A DNA stretch of 7,816 nucleotides from Acidimicrobiia bacterium (GTDB taxonomy: Bacteria > Actinomycetota > Acidimicrobiia > Spongiisociales > JAENVV01). The notes beneath the pieces were generated by a model that was not told the DNA's origin, did not search any database, and saw only the letters and a program-made list of their open reading frames with translations. How positions within the stretch are numbered: position 1 is the stretch's first letter; each line of letters begins with the position of its first letter. Of the stretch, positions 6,056 through 7,816 are shown one piece after another. The position numbers and the translations under genes were made by a program. The stretch is taken from contig CP070681.1 of assembly GCA_020352575.1 (NCBI GenBank), positions 1,654,382 to 1,662,197 of the forward strand, given 5' to 3'.

Positions 6056-7583
6056 CACCACCACCTGGCGTCCTGACGAGCAGCCGGTCACGGGGGCCCA
6101 CTTCGAGCGTCACCTTGCCTGGGAGGCGCTCCGGCGGGCTGCCCGGCCGGATCAGCCAATCCTCCCCGGTCGCCCCCGCTGCACCACCGTCCAGGCCCCA
6201 CGGGGGGACCACTCGACGCTCTCCCATCAGGGACACCGTCGCGGCTTCGGTGAACTCCAGTTCGCGCTCGATGCCGTCGCCACCGCGATGTGCGCCGTCG
6301 CCACCCGACCCGGCACGGAGCCCGTACCGGAGCACCCGGAACGGGTAGTGGCCCTCGAGCGACTCGATCGGGGTGTTCTTGGTGTTCGTCATGCCGGTCT
6401 GGATCCCCGACTCGCCCGGTCCCCCCATCCATGCCCCCTGTCCGCCGGCCACGGTCTCGTAGTAGGCGAACCGATCGTTGCCGATGAGGACGTTGTTCAT
6501 GGTCCCCTGCGACGCCGCAGGCACTCGTCCGGGAGCCGCACCGGCCAGCGCACCGAGCATCACGTCGGCAATCCGCTGCGAGGTCTCGACGTTCCCCGCT
6601 GCCACCGCCGCAGGCGGCCGCGCCGAGACGATGGAGCCCGGCCTGGTGACGATGCGAATCGGCCGGTAGCAGCCCCCGTTCGCAGGGATGGTCGGGTCGG
6701 TGGCCACCCGCACGGCGTAGTAGACGCACGAGGCCGTCACCGCTTCGACGGCGTTGAAGTTCGCCGCCACCTGGTCGGCGCTCTCGGAGAAGTCGGCGAC
6801 GAGTTGCCCGCCGTCGATCGTGACCGACACACGGATCGGCACCAGCCGCTCACCGTGCTCCATCACGTCCTCGAACTGCCACCTCCCGTCGGGAAGGGCC
6901 TCGAGTGCTGCGGTCATCCGGCGCTCGCCGTACGAAAGGAGTTCCGCAGCAGTCCTGCGGAACCCGTCGGCTCCTTCCTTCCGCACCACCTCCTCGATGC
7001 GGGCTGCTCCGACCTCATTGGCGCCCAGCTGCGCCGAGAGGTCACCGAGTCGCTCTTCGGGGGTGCGGGTGGCGGCGAGGAACGGCATGAGGAAGGCGTC
7101 ATCCCAGGCGCCGTTGCGGAGCGCAACCATGGGCGAGACCACGATGCCCTCCTGGTCGACCCTCGTCGCGTGGGCGGGCATCGAACCCGGTGCCTCGCCC
7201 CCGACATCGGCGTGGTGGGCCCGATTGGCCACCCATGCCACCAGTTCGCCGTCGACGAAGATCGGACGGACGATCGTGAGGTCGTTGAGATGGGTGCCGC
7301 CGCGGAAGGGATCGTTCACCGCGTATTGGGCGCCCGGCTCCAGTCCATCGGCAAAGGCCTCGCCCACCGCGTGGATGGCCGCCGGCATCGACCCCAGGTG
7401 GACCGGGATGTGCTCGGCCTGGGCCAGCATCTCGCCGTCGGCGACGAAGACCGCCGCCGAGCAGTCGACCCGCTCCTTGATGTTCGGGCTGTAGGCGGTG
7501 CGACGGAGCACCGATCCCATCTCCTCGGCGATCGAGGCGAACTGGTTCCTGGCCACCTCGAGGGCAATCGCGTCGATGCTCAC
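6036..7583 (-). CDS. hyuB: Hydantoinase B / oxoprolinase family protein HyuB
   Basis: A 515-residue cytoplasmic subunit of the HyuA/HyuB family, which includes N-methylhydantoinase, 5-oxoprolinase, acetone and acetophenone carboxylases and caprolactamase. HyuA members use ATP to phosphorylate the substrate, and HyuB completes ring opening or carboxylation. Conserved blocks in order: R-R-T-A-Y-S-P-N-I-K-E-R at 27-38, the D-G-E-M-L-A-Q-A-E-H-I-P-V-H-L-G-S-M block at 49-66, V-N-D-P-F-R-G-G-T-H-L-N-D at 89-101, R-A-H-H-A-D-V-G-G at 121-129, N-F-N-A-V-E-A-V-T-A-S at 275-285, N-V-E-T-S-Q-R at 331-337, S-Q-G-T-M-N-N at 358-364, E-T-V-A-G-G-Q-G-A at 376-384, and a glycine-rich tail T-P-G-G-G-G-W-G at 505-512. 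Two adjacent GTG codons are possible starts; 7583 is preferred over 7586 because it makes a 4-nt GTGA overlap with hyuA and sits 7 nt from GGAGG. The length is normal for the family. No carboxylase gamma-type gene follows. The substrate cannot be assigned. Confidence 0.93.
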   Translation of the reverse strand: MSIDAIALEVARNQFASIAEEMGSVLRRTAYSPNIKERVDCSAAVFVADGEMLAQAEHIPVHLGSMPAAIHAVGEAFADGLEPGAQYAVNDPFRGGTHLNDLTIVRPIFVDGELVAWVANRAHHADVGGEAPGSMPAHATRVDQEGIVVSPMVALRNGAWDDAFLMPFLAATRTPEERLGDLSAQLGANEVGAARIEEVVRKEGADGFRRTAAELLSYGERRMTAALEALPDGRWQFEDVMEHGERLVPIRVSVTIDGGQLVADFSESADQVAANFNAVEAVTASCVYYAVRVATDPTIPANGGCYRPIRIVTRPGSIVSARPPAAVAAGNVETSQRIADVMLGALAGAAPGRVPAASQGTMNNVLIGNDRFAYYETVAGGQGAWMGGPGESGIQTGMTNTKNTPIESLEGHYPFRVLRYGLRAGSGGDGAHRGGDGIERELEFTEAATVSLMGERRVVPPWGLDGGAAGATGEDWLIRPGSPPERLPGKVTLEVGPRDRLLVRTPGGGGWGPIG

Positions 7584-7816
7584 CACTCCACCTCCAACGC
7601 GCCGGACTCGTGGACGACAGCCCGCTCATCGGGCATGAGGAGCGACGTCGCCTCTCCCTCTTCGATGACGGCGGGACCGGTCACCTCCGCTCCGGCTGCC
7701 AAGCCGGCCCGCCGCACGACGGTCGCCTCCACCGCCCCCGAGGGAAGCAGCAACTCCCGCTGTCCGACGACCGACGGACCGGACGGGGCGACCGACGGCA
7801 GCTCATCCCAGGTGAC
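7580..7816 (-). CDS. hyuA: Hydantoinase A family protein HyuA, C-terminal fragment (cut by window edge)
   Basis: An open frame enters from the right edge and ends at TGA 7582-7580, giving 78 residues. It contains a T-G-P-A-V-I-E-E-G-E-A-T block (about residues 47-58), the conserved C-terminal HyuA/oxoprolinase motif (usually G-P-A-I-I-E-E), followed by the short beta-rich end L-M-P-D-E-R-A-V-V-H-E-S-G-A-L-E-V-E-W. The full protein is usually about 650-700 residues, with an acetate-kinase-like ATPase fold that activates the substrate for HyuB; that part is outside the window. Overlap of its stop with the hyuB start and their shared strand indicate one operon. Family assignment rests on this short tail plus the adjacent hyuB, but the combination is highly typical. 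Confidence 0.9.
   Translation of the reverse strand, partial: VTWDELPSVAPSGPSVVGQRELLLPSGAVEATVVRRAGLAAGAEVTGPAVIEEGEATSLLMPDERAVVHESGALEVEW
7591..7595 (-). promoter_or_regulatory. hyuB ribosome binding site
   Basis: GGAGG on the minus strand lies inside the last codons of hyuA, 7 nt before the GTG at 7583 and 4 nt before the GTG at 7586. The spacing favours 7583. It is the only clear Shine-Dalgarno sequence at a start in this window, in line with hyuB being translated from within a longer message. Confidence 0.65.

Noticed and set aside
5239..6348. Plus-strand open frame (369 codons) across the Nudix and hyuB genes
   Set aside because: It is Arg/Ser/Pro/Thr-rich, has no family motifs, and crosses two clearly coding genes in other frames.

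Overview
The window looks like a stretch of ordinary chromosome from a high-GC actinobacterium. The evidence is the strong G/C bias at third codon positions, the actinobacterial style of PurB (it opens M-T-I-P-N-V-L-A-S-R-Y-A-S and closes with A-A-I-L), exclusive GTG initiation, two or three start codons that appear leaderless, and a long-stalked LCP cell-wall protein. An acidimicrobial-type lineage is plausible, but the sequence alone cannot fix the family. I see no mobile element, CRISPR array, tRNA, rRNA or toxin-antitoxin pair.

Layout: seven protein genes cover nearly all of it. Plus strand: (1) a CPA2/Kef-type cation:proton antiporter with a C-terminal TrkA-N domain, cut off at the left edge (1-1431); (2) a YcaQ/AlkZ-type winged-helix DNA glycosylase (1428-2612) whose GTG start overlaps the antiporter stop by 4 nt; (3) after a hairpin and a promoter-bearing gap of 79 bp, adenylosuccinate lyase PurB (2692-4104). 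Minus strand: (4) an LCP (LytR-CpsA-Psr) protein (4105-5214), convergent with purB. Plus strand: (5) a NUDT19-like Nudix hydrolase (5280-6035), divergent from the LCP gene across 65 bp. Minus strand: (6) a hydantoinase B/oxoprolinase family protein HyuB (6036-7583), convergent with the Nudix gene; and (7) the last 78 residues of its partner HyuA (7580-7816), cut off at the right edge and overlapping hyuB by 4 nt. No gene-free stretch reaches 300 bp.

How the genes relate: there are two tight co-transcribed pairs (antiporter-glycosylase and hyuA-hyuB) and three apparently single genes. The antiporter-glycosylase pair could be a defence against electrophilic or alkylating damage, but that is inference. 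PurB is housekeeping purine synthesis, the LCP protein attaches glycopolymers to the cell envelope, the Nudix enzyme probably cleaves a CoA-like or nucleotide diphosphate, and HyuAB hydrolyses or carboxylates an unknown small substrate. The most distinctive signals are organisational: both convergent pairs have back-to-back TGA stops (TGATCA) with no spacer, all five visible start codons are GTG, and purB and the Nudix gene have the same -10-to-GTG spacing expected of leaderless transcripts. I found no convincing undescribed multi-gene system.
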